A stretch of 64,000 bases of DNA from JAQWRV01 sp045564915 (GCA_045564915.1 JBJLGL010000001.1:595084-659083); one strand, 5' to 3'. Positions 8,762 through 18,459 are shown, counted from the stretch's first letter. Numbers and translations are program-made. Notes: generated from the letters alone by a model not told the origin.

Positions 8762-9973
8762 ATGTTCACGTCACCCCTTCGGTTTGTGCAGGCGTTCCTC
8801 CTCTACCTGCCCACCACTTTTGTTGTGCCCAATTCGGGCCTCATTCTTTATGCCCTATTCTCAATCTTAATCTTTGACCCCTCTTTTAGCCGCAAGGACC
8901 GGCTGCTCTTTCTGTTCATAGTCGGGGTAGGCCTAAACGCATTACTCGGCATTACAATCGACCAGCACTTTCCAGATTCCCTTTTTGTGAACAATGGGTT
9001 GTTGGGCTGTTTTATACTAATTCTTGGGTATCTAGCCGCGAGGAGCCTTAATGATACAACCTGGAAGCTAGTTCTTCTATTTCTCACTATCGAAATTTTT
9101 TGCATTTATATCCAGTTCGCCTTGGGTATCCGTTTCTTTTTCCCACAGCAAGAAATATTGACAACAACTACTGAATTTCGCTTTACCCAAGATGTTCAAG
9201 ACGTTCAGCTATTATACTTCATCCGTCCGATGGGTTTGTCTGACACGTCAACTATTGCTGGTGCGAAGATCCTCTTCGCCTTTGTCCTACTATTCCTTCT
9301 CGATTTAAAGCCGAATACGAGGAAGTTCCTGGCCCTGCTTTTTTTGGGAGCCGCAGTATTGAATTTCAAGAGATCGGGTCTGATCGCATTTGGTCTATTT
9401 ATAAGCATACTTTTGATTATAGATTTACGTCGGCACGGATGGCGGCTCCGCCATACCTTTGTTAGTGCCGTCTTACTGTCCGTCCTTAGCTTCTATGCAA
9501 CGCAAATTATTGGCCAGTTCACTAGAGAGTCGGCGGCATCGCTAGGCGATGTCTCATTAGATATCATCATCAAGCAATTGTCTGGACGGGCAGACCTTTG
9601 GAAGGAGACCATAACTTTCATTGATGGCCACCTATTTTTTGGGAATTATTCGGAACGCCTCATTCTTTCGACAGGGCAGTATCCACACAGCTCTTATATG
9701 TCATTAGTGGCAACACATGGACTATTCCTGGCAACAACCCTAGCCGCCTTCATTGTTAGCCGAACCGCACGTAAACCAGCTATTCTGATATTTCTTTCGC
9801 CCATTCTGGTGGATGCAATCTTTCAGGAAAATCTATTCTGGTATATCTCTTTGTTCGACCAGTTTCTGTTGTATATGCTCGTTACCCGGCAACCTTCATC
9901 CTACTGGTTCAATCCCTTCCCCAAAACTTCAGAATATTATTCCTTCTCCAGGAATGATGTTTCTCGGGTTTAA
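8762..9973 (+). CDS. Wzy/WaaL-like O-antigen polymerase or ligase
   Basis: A 403-residue polytopic membrane protein with about ten hydrophobic segments and a larger periplasmic loop. That loop contains Y-P-H-S-S-Y-M-S-L-V-A-T-H-G, which matches the P-H-N-x-Y/L-x6-G signature of Wzy_C/O-antigen ligase proteins. It would polymerise or ligate the repeat units made by the upstream enzymes on the periplasmic side of the inner membrane. The start codon lies 57 nt after the GT4-PGT gene. TATGAT sits 5 nt before the ATG, and AGGG is too close to the start for a normal ribosome site. Polymerase and ligase cannot be told apart from sequence. Confidence 0.75.
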   Translation: MFTSPLRFVQAFLLYLPTTFVVPNSGLILYALFSILIFDPSFSRKDRLLFLFIVGVGLNALLGITIDQHFPDSLFVNNGLLGCFILILGYLAARSLNDTTWKLVLLFLTIEIFCIYIQFALGIRFFFPQQEILTTTTEFRFTQDVQDVQLLYFIRPMGLSDTSTIAGAKILFAFVLLFLLDLKPNTRKFLALLFLGAAVLNFKRSGLIAFGLFISILLIIDLRRHGWRLRHTFVSAVLLSVLSFYATQIIGQFTRESAASLGDVSLDIIIKQLSGRADLWKETITFIDGHLFFGNYSERLILSTGQYPHSSYMSLVATHGLFLATTLAAFIVSRTARKPAILIFLSPILVDAIFQENLFWYISLFDQFLLYMLVTRQPSSYWFNPFPKTSEYYSFSRNDVSRV

Positions 9974-9978
9974 AGGCC

Positions 9979-10740
9979 CTAGAGCAGAGCGCGCCTCAAA
10001 AGCGTACAGCCAATCAGAAATAAAAGGCCAAGTATCAGCTTTCGATATCGTGCTTCGTTGAGACGATCGCGAAAGCGTTTCCCAATAAGAATCATAAAGC
10101 CAATTATGGCAGCTCCAGCGAAGGATGTAGCCACAACCTCACCTGTTAAGAAACCTGCAGATGCAAGTCCGGCGGCAAGGGGAATAGAACCCATCAAATA
10201 CATCAGCGACAAAGCCGACACAAACTCTTCTTTTGGCAGCCTCTGCGCCATTAAATAAACAATCAATATCGGCCCATATAGACCTGATATTCCGCATAAA
10301 GCACCCGCAGCAACACCGACCAACGGATTAAGCCACCTTTCCCACGACGCCCTAAAACCGAACTTAATAGGGAATGCTTGTGTGACAACAAATACTAGAG
10401 AAATCAGCCCGAGAATTAATAGGCCTGTCTTTTGCTCTATGCGAACAAGTATTTGCACGGAAAATAAAATCGTCACTAACATTGGCAAAATAAGCCATAA
10501 GTACCGTCGCAAGTTATTCTTCCAACGTCCCTGATGTAAGGCTTGTTGTAGATTGGCTGTAATATTAGGGATCACGAATAAAGCGACTGCGATCTGATAG
10601 GGCACGACAAATACAAGGACGGGGAGAGCTAGCATTGGCATACCAAGCCCAAAAGTGCCCTTTGTTAGGCCACCAAGGGCGAACGAACCCGCAATAACTA
10701 CTAGAGAATAGAGATTTAACTCTGGCATACCAAAGAACAA
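9979..10740 (-). CDS. TauE/SafE-family membrane exporter
   Basis: A 253-residue protein with two repeats of about four hydrophobic helices. Each repeat begins with the family pattern, seen as G-G-L-T-K-G-T-F-G-L-G-M-P near residue 20 and G-A-L-C-G-I-S-G-L-Y-G-P near 145. This family moves sulfite, sulfoacetate or other organosulfur anions across the inner membrane. It is the last gene of a minus-strand run that starts with leuC, 27 nt after the hydrolase stop, and is convergent with the Wzy-like gene. The substrate is unknown; context suggests an organic acid or organosulfur compound. Confidence 0.85.
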   Translation of the reverse strand: MFFGMPELNLYSLVVIAGSFALGGLTKGTFGLGMPMLALPVLVFVVPYQIAVALFVIPNITANLQQALHQGRWKNNLRRYLWLILPMLVTILFSVQILVRIEQKTGLLILGLISLVFVVTQAFPIKFGFRASWERWLNPLVGVAAGALCGISGLYGPILIVYLMAQRLPKEEFVSALSLMYLMGSIPLAAGLASAGFLTGEVVATSFAGAAIIGFMILIGKRFRDRLNEARYRKLILGLLFLIGCTLLRRALL

Positions 10741-10767
10741 TTTATCAGTAAGGTTGCAAGCACCTGT

Positions 10768-11430
10768 TTAGAGATATGACTCAAGAAACGTAAGTGTGCG
10801 TTCCTGTGCCTGAATCGTGGCATCGACATTATATTCAGGCCGAGCATCGCAGCTAAACCCATGACCAGCACCAGGATAAACGAAGTGCTCCGCCTCTGGC
10901 TGTTCAGCCATTACCTTCTCAACCGCATCCATAGGGAATGAAATGTCGGCCTCTCCATAGTGATGTTGAAAAGGTACTTTCGGTTTCATGATGGGACTAT
11001 ATTGGGTGATGCGGGTTCCGTAATACGAAACACCACAATCTAGATTTACTTTACAGGCCGCCAAAAACGCCATCGCGCCACCCCAGCAATACCCAATTAC
11101 ACCAACCTTTCCAGCACGTCTGCAGTAGTCCGCGGCTGTATTGATATCCTTCTCCACCATATCGTCGGTGATCTTCCCAATGATTTCGCGCCCCTTACTA
11201 ACATCGTTATAGGGTATTTCCACCCCACCTTCGATTCGATCAAAAAGAGCGGGACAAACTGAAAGATATCCATTAGCTGCAAATTTATCGGTAACTGCTT
11301 TCATGTGTTCATTGAGACCAAAAATCTCTTGAATAATTATAACACTGGCCCTTGCATTCCCGCTCGGCTCAGCAACGTAAGCGTCAAGAACATGTCCATC
11401 ACCAGCTGTTAAAGTAATCATTGATCCCAT
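10768..11430 (-). CDS. Dienelactone hydrolase family protein
   Basis: A 220-residue cytoplasmic alpha/beta hydrolase of the usual family size. The nucleophile motif is G-Y-C-W-G-G with Cys115. Asp162 (G-E-A-D) and His190 (G-A-G-H-G-F) complete the Cys-Asp-His triad, and Glu36 in Q-E-I-F-G is the conserved activating residue. The family opens lactone rings such as dienelactone in chloroaromatic breakdown, though many members act on other esters. The start is preceded by AAGGGG at a suitable distance. It lies between the aldolase and the TauE exporter on the same strand, so it probably belongs to one catabolic operon. Confidence 0.88.
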   Translation of the reverse strand: MGSMITLTAGDGHVLDAYVAEPSGNARASVIIIQEIFGLNEHMKAVTDKFAANGYLSVCPALFDRIEGGVEIPYNDVSKGREIIGKITDDMVEKDINTAADYCRRAGKVGVIGYCWGGAMAFLAACKVNLDCGVSYYGTRITQYSPIMKPKVPFQHHYGEADISFPMDAVEKVMAEQPEAEHFVYPGAGHGFSCDARPEYNVDATIQAQERTLTFLESYL

Positions 11431-11491
11431 AAATTAAGTCCCCTTATATTTTATTGGTTCTTGACCTCTAAAGAACAAGGCTTACTAAATT

Positions 11492-12388
11492 TTATAAACC
11501 CAGCCCCTTGATAGCTTGATCCATAGCCTCGATGTCTTTTGAAGACGGCGGCATAAGCGGCAACCGGCACTCGCCGGATGGAATTAGCCCCAGCTTCCAA
11601 GCCATATATTTTACACCAATAGGACTAGTATCTAGGAATGCCGACTCGTTTAGAGCACCTAGTTCCTGCCGGAGTTGCTCTGCATCAAATATCTGACCAT
11701 CCATGGCTAGCTTGCACAACTCAGCGATTGTGTTGGGAACAATGTTAGCCAGTGCGACGATTAAACCACAGGCTGTTGTAGGAATTAACTCGTAAGCAAG
11801 AGCAGGTAATCCCATAAATAGGCGGAACTCATTTCCCAAGCGGGATATTACTTCTTGGTCAAAATCTGCATCCTTTGAAGATTGCTTCATACCAATGATG
11901 GATGGCACCTCCTTACAAAGAGCTTCAAGGGTATCTATTTCAATAGCCGACGCTGTCCTACTTGGAATTTGATATAGGAGAATAGGTTTGGTAGTAGCGC
12001 GGGATACATAACCGACAAAAGATATCAAACCCCGTTGCGGCGCCTTTACAAACGGAGGCATCATTAACATTACAGCATCGGCCCCAGCTTGTTCTGCGTG
12101 TTCTGTCAGCGTCCAAGCATCAGCGAGAGATGCAGCTCCTGTATGAGCAATAACGGGCACGCGGCATCGGACGGTGTCAATAGCTATGCGCAGAAGATTC
12201 TTACGTTCGGCAACGGTTAATGACATGGGTTCCGCAGACGTGCCACCTATAACAAGGCCATCTGCACCATTCCTGATCTGCCAATCTACAAAACGTGTAA
12301 AGGCGTCGTAGTCAACTGATCCATCCCTAAATGGGGTAATCAGTGGTGTATAGGCGCCGCGAAGAAAGTGTTCATCCAGTTTAATCAT
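11492..12388 (-). CDS. DapA/dihydrodipicolinate synthase family lyase
   Basis: A 298-residue class I aldolase of the DHDPS/NAL superfamily. The Schiff-base Lys168 lies in I-I-G-M-K-Q-S-S and the catalytic Tyr139 in L-Y-Q-I-P-S-R-T. The substrate loop reads G-G-T-S-A-E, unlike the G-T-T-G-E of true DapA, so a different 2-keto-acid aldol substrate is likely. Placement after leuC and before a lactone-hydrolase-type gene suggests a catabolic role, not lysine synthesis. The exact reaction cannot be assigned. Confidence 0.85.
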   Translation of the reverse strand: MIKLDEHFLRGAYTPLITPFRDGSVDYDAFTRFVDWQIRNGADGLVIGGTSAEPMSLTVAERKNLLRIAIDTVRCRVPVIAHTGAASLADAWTLTEHAEQAGADAVMLMMPPFVKAPQRGLISFVGYVSRATTKPILLYQIPSRTASAIEIDTLEALCKEVPSIIGMKQSSKDADFDQEVISRLGNEFRLFMGLPALAYELIPTTACGLIVALANIVPNTIAELCKLAMDGQIFDAEQLRQELGALNESAFLDTSPIGVKYMAWKLGLIPSGECRLPLMPPSSKDIEAMDQAIKGLGL

Positions 12389-12479
12389 ACTTTTATTATT
12401 ATCAGGCGTGGCAATGCCACATCATCCCCCTCTCGTTTCAATTGCCTCAGCAATCTAACTACTACTAACAATGGAAAGT

Positions 12480-13883
12480 TCAGCAGAGTTCGCGTACATC
12501 GGAAAGGCGTCCATTTACCGCCGCAGCTGCCGCCATCGCCGGACTTAAGAGGTGAGTCCGCCCGCCACGGCCCTGGCGCCCTTCAAAATTCCGATTTGAG
12601 GTCGAGGCACACCGCTGTCCCGGTTCGATTCGGTCTGGATTTATCCCGACACACATAGAACAGCCCGGCTCACGCCATTCGAAGCCGGCCTCCAACAAAA
12701 TTTTATCAAGACCTTCTTCCTCAGCTTGTTCCTTGACCAAACCTGACCCCGGAACAACCATAGCATCGACAGTTGGCGCCACTTTTCGACCTTTTGCGAT
12801 AGTGGCTGCGGCACGAATATCTTCAATTCGACCGTTTGTGCAAGAACCGATAAAGACCCGGTCTACTGCAAGATTCGTAAGCGGAACACCAGGCGTCAGC
12901 CCCATATAATCTAATGCCCGTTCAACTGCTTTACGTTTGTCTGGATCAGTATAACTCTCTGGATTTGGAATCACATCAGTGATCGGTGCAGAATCCTCGG
13001 GACTAGTGCCCCATGTGACACGCGGCGCAATTTCTGAAGCTTCAATTGAAATCTCTTTGTCAAATAGAGCATCCGAATCCGTCACCAGAGATTGCCAGTA
13101 TCTAACTGCCGCATCCCATTGACTAGCTTTCGGTGCATGTGGCCTACCTTTTATGTAAGAGAACGTAGTTTCATCTGGAGCCACCATTCCCGTGCGAGCA
13201 CCAGCTTCGATAGTGAGATTGCATAGGGTCATGCGGCCTTCCATAGATAATGACCTGACAGCATCTCCCGCGTATTCTATTGCAAAGCCTGTGCCGCCAG
13301 CTGTACCAAGCTTAGCAATAATCGCTAGTGCCATATCTTTAGCTGTTACACCTAGAGGCAACTCACCATTCACTTTAACACGCATTGATTGATGCTTTCT
13401 CATGATATGACATTGGGTAGCTAAGACATGTTCGATTTCTGAGGTTCCAATTCCGAAGGCCAAAGCCCCTAAAGCGCCATGAGTTGAGGTGTGGGAGTCA
13501 CCACATACAAGTGTTGTGCCTGGCAAAGTAAACCCTTGCTCGGGCCCCACAATATGCACGATGCCTTGGCGGCGATCTGCTAGCTCAATATAGGGCACCT
13601 TAAATTCATTGGCATTCTCGATCAGCGCAGCGAGTTGAATGCGTGCCTCGGGGTCAGCGATTCTCTCCAACCGGTCTGGTGTCGTTGGCATAGCGTGGTC
13701 TGGCATAGATAAAGAGGCTGTCGGACGATGAACACTGTTACCGCTATCGCGGAGGCCTTGGAAGGCTTGTGGACTGGACACTTCCTGCACTAGATGCCGG
13801 TCAATATAAACAAGGCATTCACCTGTCTGTTCCGTATGAACTACATGAGCATCCCAAATTTTGTCGTAGAGTGTCTTACTCAT
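12480..13883 (-). CDS. leuC: 3-isopropylmalate dehydratase large subunit (LeuC-type)
   Basis: A 467-residue aconitase-family protein. The three [4Fe-4S] ligands are visible: Cys348 (G-S-C-T-N-G-R), Cys408 and Cys411 (P-G-C-S-M-C), as in E. coli LeuC. G-D-S-H-T-S-T-H-G near 128 and S-N-R-N-F-E-G-R near the end are also typical. The enzyme isomerises isopropylmalate as a LeuCD heterodimer, but no small subunit lies next to it; the next gene is a DapA-family lyase. It may use a LeuD encoded elsewhere or serve a related hydro-lyase reaction in the operon. The ATG has AGGG 9 nt upstream. Confidence 0.9.
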   Translation of the reverse strand: MSKTLYDKIWDAHVVHTEQTGECLVYIDRHLVQEVSSPQAFQGLRDSGNSVHRPTASLSMPDHAMPTTPDRLERIADPEARIQLAALIENANEFKVPYIELADRRQGIVHIVGPEQGFTLPGTTLVCGDSHTSTHGALGALAFGIGTSEIEHVLATQCHIMRKHQSMRVKVNGELPLGVTAKDMALAIIAKLGTAGGTGFAIEYAGDAVRSLSMEGRMTLCNLTIEAGARTGMVAPDETTFSYIKGRPHAPKASQWDAAVRYWQSLVTDSDALFDKEISIEASEIAPRVTWGTSPEDSAPITDVIPNPESYTDPDKRKAVERALDYMGLTPGVPLTNLAVDRVFIGSCTNGRIEDIRAAATIAKGRKVAPTVDAMVVPGSGLVKEQAEEEGLDKILLEAGFEWREPGCSMCVGINPDRIEPGQRCASTSNRNFEGRQGRGGRTHLLSPAMAAAAAVNGRLSDVRELC

Positions 13884-14097
13884 TGTTAACCCTATACCTA
13901 AACAGTTTCACTTAATATCCAAGCTGGACAAGAAAACGAACGCAAGCGCGAATATTTTAACCACCGCAAAAGCTGTTGGGGTAGCTATATTAGCCACCAA
14001 CGAATCATTTACGACCCCCAGTATTGCACATCCCTAGTCGCAAGAACCCACTTCTGAGCGTTACTTTAGCGGGAATCTAAGCCGAAAAGGAATTATT

Positions 14098-14268
14098 ATG
14101 GCAATAGATGGCATAACAATTGCCGCCAATGCCTTGCGTAAAGTCTCTGACTATGCTGATGCGGATCAAAACCAACTCTCAAGCACCTTCAAGGAATCAA
14201 GCTCAACCGCGAGGTGTTCCTACAAATCAGAAAACTTAATATCTTATGCGCCTCAGAATGCAGTTTGA
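14098..14268 (+). CDS. Possible 56-aa small protein
   Basis: A short ORF starting MAIDGITIAANALRKVS, with AAAGGA about 7 nt before the ATG. It sits in the 369-bp gap between leuC and the TonB receptor gene, and its stop overlaps the receptor's 3' end by 16 bp on the opposite strand. No signal peptide or known domain is visible. The good ribosome site favours it; the short length and overlap count against it. The rest of this gap (13884-14097) holds only the leuC upstream region. Confidence 0.3.
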   Translation: MAIDGITIAANALRKVSDYADADQNQLSSTFKESSSTARCSYKSENLISYAPQNAV

Positions 14269-16856
14269 ATTCTTACATAGACTAACCGCCCACGTGGATC
14301 GTGGACCTTTGAGTCGTAGCCGACGGTCGTGCCCACCTCCGGCGGATCCTGGTCGAACAAATTAACAGCGCCGAGGGTAATCTGCGGGGACGACCCCGTC
14401 TCTATTCGGCTCCCAAGGCCGAAACGCACTTGTGCGTCGACCGTAATGTGGCCATCGATACGCGCGCCACTCTGATCGTCACTATACTCTGAGATTGTCT
14501 GGACGAAAATAGAGGCAGCAAGGGCATCACGGGACCACTGCGCACCAAGTCTTGATCGGGATTTAGGCAGAGATCGAGCGAATGTTCGAAAGTTGCGGCT
14601 ACCTGAAACGTCTTTTTTTGGACCGCTAGGAACCAGCTGAATTACATACTTGTTGATTAATGTGAAGTCCGCAGAAAGAGAGAATATATCTCCAGCTTTC
14701 GTCCGCCAGTCATACACAGCCTTAAGATCAAATCCATCTGTATTAACGGCAGGTGCATTGATATAATTAGTGTCGACGCGGACAATCTGCCCGGCTTGTC
14801 GAATGATATTCGTATCAAATGGATCTGCATCGATAATAGCTTGAGCACTTTCCTTAACGATAATGTTTTTGTAGTCGAAGCTCCAATAATCCAGAGCTAA
14901 CGATAATCCAGACATAGGTAAAACTGTCATCCCAGCGTTAAGAATGTTGGCCCTCTCGGGTTTAAGGCCTTCTGTGCCTACCGTCCGCACACCCCTGAAG
15001 ACAGCTGAGCCAGTGATGGGATCAATTATATTCTGCAGAACAGTCTGCGATGAGAATTTTTGAAAAACGCTGGGAGCCCGGAAGGCAGACCCAAGTGATG
15101 CGCGCAGCCTCACCCAGTTTCTTGGTCGCCAGGATACAGCAATCTTTGGGTCCATTGAATCCGGTCCATTTTCATACCCTTCGTAACGGACCGCTGTTTG
15201 AACATTGATTTTGTCGGTCACCGGAATATTAAGCTCACTAAACACCGCAGTAACGTTGCGACTGCCGGAAAAGTCAGGCCCTCCGATAAAAAATAAATAA
15301 TTCTCAGCGTTAAATTGGTCATCAAGATCACCAGCGATCTTTTCGCGCCGTAACTGCCCACCGAGCACTAGTAATAATGGGCCACTAGGTGTTTCCATAA
15401 GCGGGCGAGAGACCCGGCCGTTGACCGTAAGTAGTGATGTATCATAATCATATGTAGCATCAGACAAAAAATTGTTTATGACAGCAGGGTCGTTAAATGT
15501 TGAATCACCAGACTGGGCTCGCAATGCCGATCCAAACGGATTAAAGAAGAGGTTATTAAGTGGTCCCCCACGCCCATTTAAGGCAGCATCAAAACGATCA
15601 GCGAGTGCGTTTGCTATACGCACCACATGGTTATTAGTGCTATATCCGGCAGAGAAATTCCAGGCCCAATCACCCCCAAATTGACCTTTCAGACCTAGAG
15701 ATACTCGCCAAGTTTCAGAGCGATGGCGCGCTAGGTTTTCGGGTGCATCGGAACCAAGAGGGCGGCCCAGGAACAGAGCCGGCGTTTCAAAAACGTTCCC
15801 AGGATTGTTAGCGGGTACCGTCGGCAGGTTGAGTATAGGAAATGATGGTGAGGTGCCGCGTAACGCAGTTGTATTGGCATAACCAGCCTCTGTAGATATT
15901 TCTGTCTCGCCAACATCAATTTCGACGGAAGCGAAGCTAAGCCAACGGCGCTCACGTGGAACCAGATGATAGTATGGTGAAAAATCAAAGCTGCAGGTGC
16001 CTAAATCTGATCCCGGACTTATTGGATTTAGAGCACCACCAGCCACACCACAGGCTGGGTCGATCACACTTTGAGGTTGATCCAATCCGAATGGCAGATT
16101 GGGAAAAGTCGGTGACGGTGACAAAAGAATGAACGCTCCGGGCTGACCGAAGGACGATAGCCCTTTGCCTCTAGTAAAGGCGCGCTTTGGAGATGGTAAC
16201 CAAGAACGGCGAAGATGACTTGCGGCGATTAGAGTCCTAAAGCGCTCCCTATCTGCTCCGTACAGAGCTCTAACCACAAGGTCTTCCTGGGATGACCTAG
16301 TAGTTGTCCCAAATTCCCCTTCGGCTTCAAATCCATCCACACCATTTCGTGTGATTACGTTTACGACCCCGGCGACTGCATCTGTGCCGTATAGAGCAGC
16401 AGCGCCGTCCTTTAGGATTTCAATCCGGCTTACCGCATTAAGGGGTACTAAGGCATTTATATCAACAAAAGTAGAGCCATCGTCTGCCACACCACCAGAA
16501 ACCGTTTGTCGGCTTCCGTTTAGCATCACCAACGTAGAATTTAGACCAAGCCCGCGTAAGTTGAAATTTGATGTTCCCACCGAGAGGTTCTGTGTGAAGA
16601 CATCTGCATTGAATTCTGAACCAGTATTGAACGACAGAACTTTTGTTATATCCGCAAAACCTTTGAGACCAAAGGCTCGCAAATCATCGGCTTCTATAAT
16701 CTCTATAGGCGAGCCGCTCTTTTCTGGATCTCGCTCAAGATATGAGCCAGTCACCACAACTTCATCTAATACAGTCTGCGCCAAGGTCTCTTCTGAAAAG
16801 CATGCTAGATAGAAGACGGAGACTACAAATGAAAAACAGTGGGTCAAAAACTTCAT
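14253..16856 (-). CDS. TonB-dependent outer-membrane receptor
   Basis: About 867 residues from the ATG at 16856, chosen because it starts the signal peptide (MKFLTHCFSFVVSVFY, cleavage after L-A-Q) and has GGAC upstream. An upstream in-frame start at 16883 lacks a rationale. A TonB-box-like D-E-V-V-V-T-G is followed by a plug domain with L-R-G-L-G, R-I-E-I-L-K-D-G-A-A-A-L-Y-G-T-D-A-V-A-G-V-V-N, then a long beta-barrel ending in aromatic Q-T-A-F. It imports a large or scarce nutrient across the outer membrane using TonB energy. The substrate is unknown. It is followed upstream by a palindrome-rich region. Confidence 0.93.
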   Translation of the reverse strand: MKFLTHCFSFVVSVFYLACFSEETLAQTVLDEVVVTGSYLERDPEKSGSPIEIIEADDLRAFGLKGFADITKVLSFNTGSEFNADVFTQNLSVGTSNFNLRGLGLNSTLVMLNGSRQTVSGGVADDGSTFVDINALVPLNAVSRIEILKDGAAALYGTDAVAGVVNVITRNGVDGFEAEGEFGTTTRSSQEDLVVRALYGADRERFRTLIAASHLRRSWLPSPKRAFTRGKGLSSFGQPGAFILLSPSPTFPNLPFGLDQPQSVIDPACGVAGGALNPISPGSDLGTCSFDFSPYYHLVPRERRWLSFASVEIDVGETEISTEAGYANTTALRGTSPSFPILNLPTVPANNPGNVFETPALFLGRPLGSDAPENLARHRSETWRVSLGLKGQFGGDWAWNFSAGYSTNNHVVRIANALADRFDAALNGRGGPLNNLFFNPFGSALRAQSGDSTFNDPAVINNFLSDATYDYDTSLLTVNGRVSRPLMETPSGPLLLVLGGQLRREKIAGDLDDQFNAENYLFFIGGPDFSGSRNVTAVFSELNIPVTDKINVQTAVRYEGYENGPDSMDPKIAVSWRPRNWVRLRASLGSAFRAPSVFQKFSSQTVLQNIIDPITGSAVFRGVRTVGTEGLKPERANILNAGMTVLPMSGLSLALDYWSFDYKNIIVKESAQAIIDADPFDTNIIRQAGQIVRVDTNYINAPAVNTDGFDLKAVYDWRTKAGDIFSLSADFTLINKYVIQLVPSGPKKDVSGSRNFRTFARSLPKSRSRLGAQWSRDALAASIFVQTISEYSDDQSGARIDGHITVDAQVRFGLGSRIETGSSPQITLGAVNLFDQDPPEVGTTVGYDSKVHDPRGRLVYVRIQTAF

Positions 16857-16873
16857 GCGAGCAGGTCCCTGAA

Positions 16874-16917
16874 CTAGGATCAACCTAGAACGTTCTGAAT
16901 CTAGAGGACGATGTCCT
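16874..16917 (-). promoter_or_regulatory. Cluster of three dyads upstream of the TonB receptor
   Basis: Three inverted repeats lie within 45 bp, 18 nt upstream of the receptor start: CTAGG-N5-CCTAG (16874-16888), the 10-bp palindrome AGAACGTTCT (16887-16896), and AGGAC-N3-GTCCT (16905-16917). They could be operator sites or a structured leader. No regulator gene is next to them. Confidence 0.35.
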
Positions 16918-17109
16918 AAAACAAAGCGTCGCTAAAAGCCAGGGTGCTAATTCATACGTAGGCCATTGCGTGGGGATGCTGTGCGTCTGCCAGATTTTTT
17001 GATCGGCCTCTTTACGGCCTGTAGCCCACCAAGGCTGCCTCATATTGCTAGCATTCAAAATTCCAAGACGCTCTAAAAAACAGCTATGGCAGCGCTTTAT
17101 TTCTTTACT

Positions 17110-18366
17110 TCACCTCTTTAACAAGAATGATTTGGGGTAGGGGCCTAGTAAGAGCTGTGAGGCACTGCCGACTAGAAAAAGGCCGGTCACGGTCAGAAGC
17201 ACTGCCTGGTAGGAGCCCGTCATGTCAAAGCCAAAGCCAAACATCAACGGTCCAAGAGCAGCGCCAGCAATCACAGATGAAAACAGAATGCCGTAAAGTT
17301 TTCCGTAGTGGCGTAGACCGAAGTACCTGGATGTCATATAGGCAACTAAGTCAAATTCTGCCCCTCCAGCCAGACCAATAAATATGGCGGCTAGAAGCGC
17401 ACCTGTTGTGCCGCCCAAAGCACTCCCCCAGAGAAAACATCCGAGAGCAGGCAATAGCATGATCGCCGCTGACAAGAACGATGCTCTAAAGTGATCAAGC
17501 AAGATTCCCATGATCAATCGACCCAGAATGACTGAAATCCCAATAAATCCTGCCATTGAAGCCGCCTCTACTCGCGACAACCCTTCATCTGTTAGCATGG
17601 GAATGTAGCTCGCGATAAAACCAGAGATACCTGTAGAAAAAAGCAAAAAAGAAAGGCCGATGATCCAAAACCCTGGCGTAGACAAAGCCGAACGCAGGTC
17701 CATACCAACGTCTGAATTCGCAATAATTTCTGAATGCTGTGCCTTTGATTCCCCCCTGCTTTCACGTTCATAAAACCAGAAATACACCAACGGTAGGACG
17801 AATACGATTGGCACAAGAGCCAGCGCCATATAGCCGCTACGCCAGCCGAACTCACCAATCATAAAGGTGACGTAAACGGGCCCGACGGTAGCAAATAGCC
17901 CGGTACCCATTAACGTTAGTCCGAAAGCCAGCCCGCGCTTTTTGACAAACCAACTACTGACAGCCCGAGTCCAAACAACAGGTGACGTGCCGGCCCCGAG
18001 AATGCCAATCAACGCATACGCGAGATATAATCCCCAAAGTGTACTGGCCAAAATAGACGCACTACCAACCGCTATAGAAATACCAAACACTGACCACAAG
18101 GCCACCCGCCTGGGTCCATAGTGATCCGTTAAGTAGCCTGCAGCTGGTCCTGCAAAGATGAGTGTAAAGTATGCGAATACTGTAGCACTTTGAATGGCCC
18201 CCCGCGACCAACCATAGGCATCTTCAAGCGGGCCAACAAAAGCACCAATCGTATAGATCGGCACAGCAGTAATGCCGCAAGTGACGCCCATAGCTGCTAC
18301 CAGCAATACACGCCAACCACTCTTGAATTCTTGAACTGCGGTTAAGGTAGTGATGTGATTACTCAT
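17110..18366 (-). CDS. MFS transporter (monocarboxylate/OFA-like)
   Basis: A 418-residue protein with twelve predicted helices in two halves. The loop after helix 2 has D-H-Y-G-P-R-R, the A-motif equivalent of MFS_1 carriers, and a hydrophilic central loop lies at about 205-225. Overall layout and the G-A-G-T-S-P-V-V-W segment fit carriers of organic acids, but the substrate is not evident. It lies between the secreted-protein operon (94 nt upstream) and the TonB receptor on the same strand, and may move the compound those proteins handle. Confidence 0.85.
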   Translation of the reverse strand: MSNHITTLTAVQEFKSGWRVLLVAAMGVTCGITAVPIYTIGAFVGPLEDAYGWSRGAIQSATVFAYFTLIFAGPAAGYLTDHYGPRRVALWSVFGISIAVGSASILASTLWGLYLAYALIGILGAGTSPVVWTRAVSSWFVKKRGLAFGLTLMGTGLFATVGPVYVTFMIGEFGWRSGYMALALVPIVFVLPLVYFWFYERESRGESKAQHSEIIANSDVGMDLRSALSTPGFWIIGLSFLLFSTGISGFIASYIPMLTDEGLSRVEAASMAGFIGISVILGRLIMGILLDHFRASFLSAAIMLLPALGCFLWGSALGGTTGALLAAIFIGLAGGAEFDLVAYMTSRYFGLRHYGKLYGILFSSVIAGAALGPLMFGFGFDMTGSYQAVLLTVTGLFLVGSASQLLLGPYPKSFLLKR

Positions 18367-18459
18367 GCTCTTAATGCTCTCTGTTATAAAGCTCGCTCAG
18401 GTTAAGATGCCCCATACTGAATAAGGCAAGGCACTTCTATTTACGCATAGTGGTTTTTG

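Noticed and set aside
12368..12658. Plus-strand ORF of 96 codons over the leuC end
   Set aside because: It is antisense to leuC, with a composition of short odd residues and no ribosome site.
16351..16812. 153-codon plus-strand ORF inside the TonB receptor
   Set aside because: Exact antisense of the receptor's plug region; the receptor's motifs are intact.
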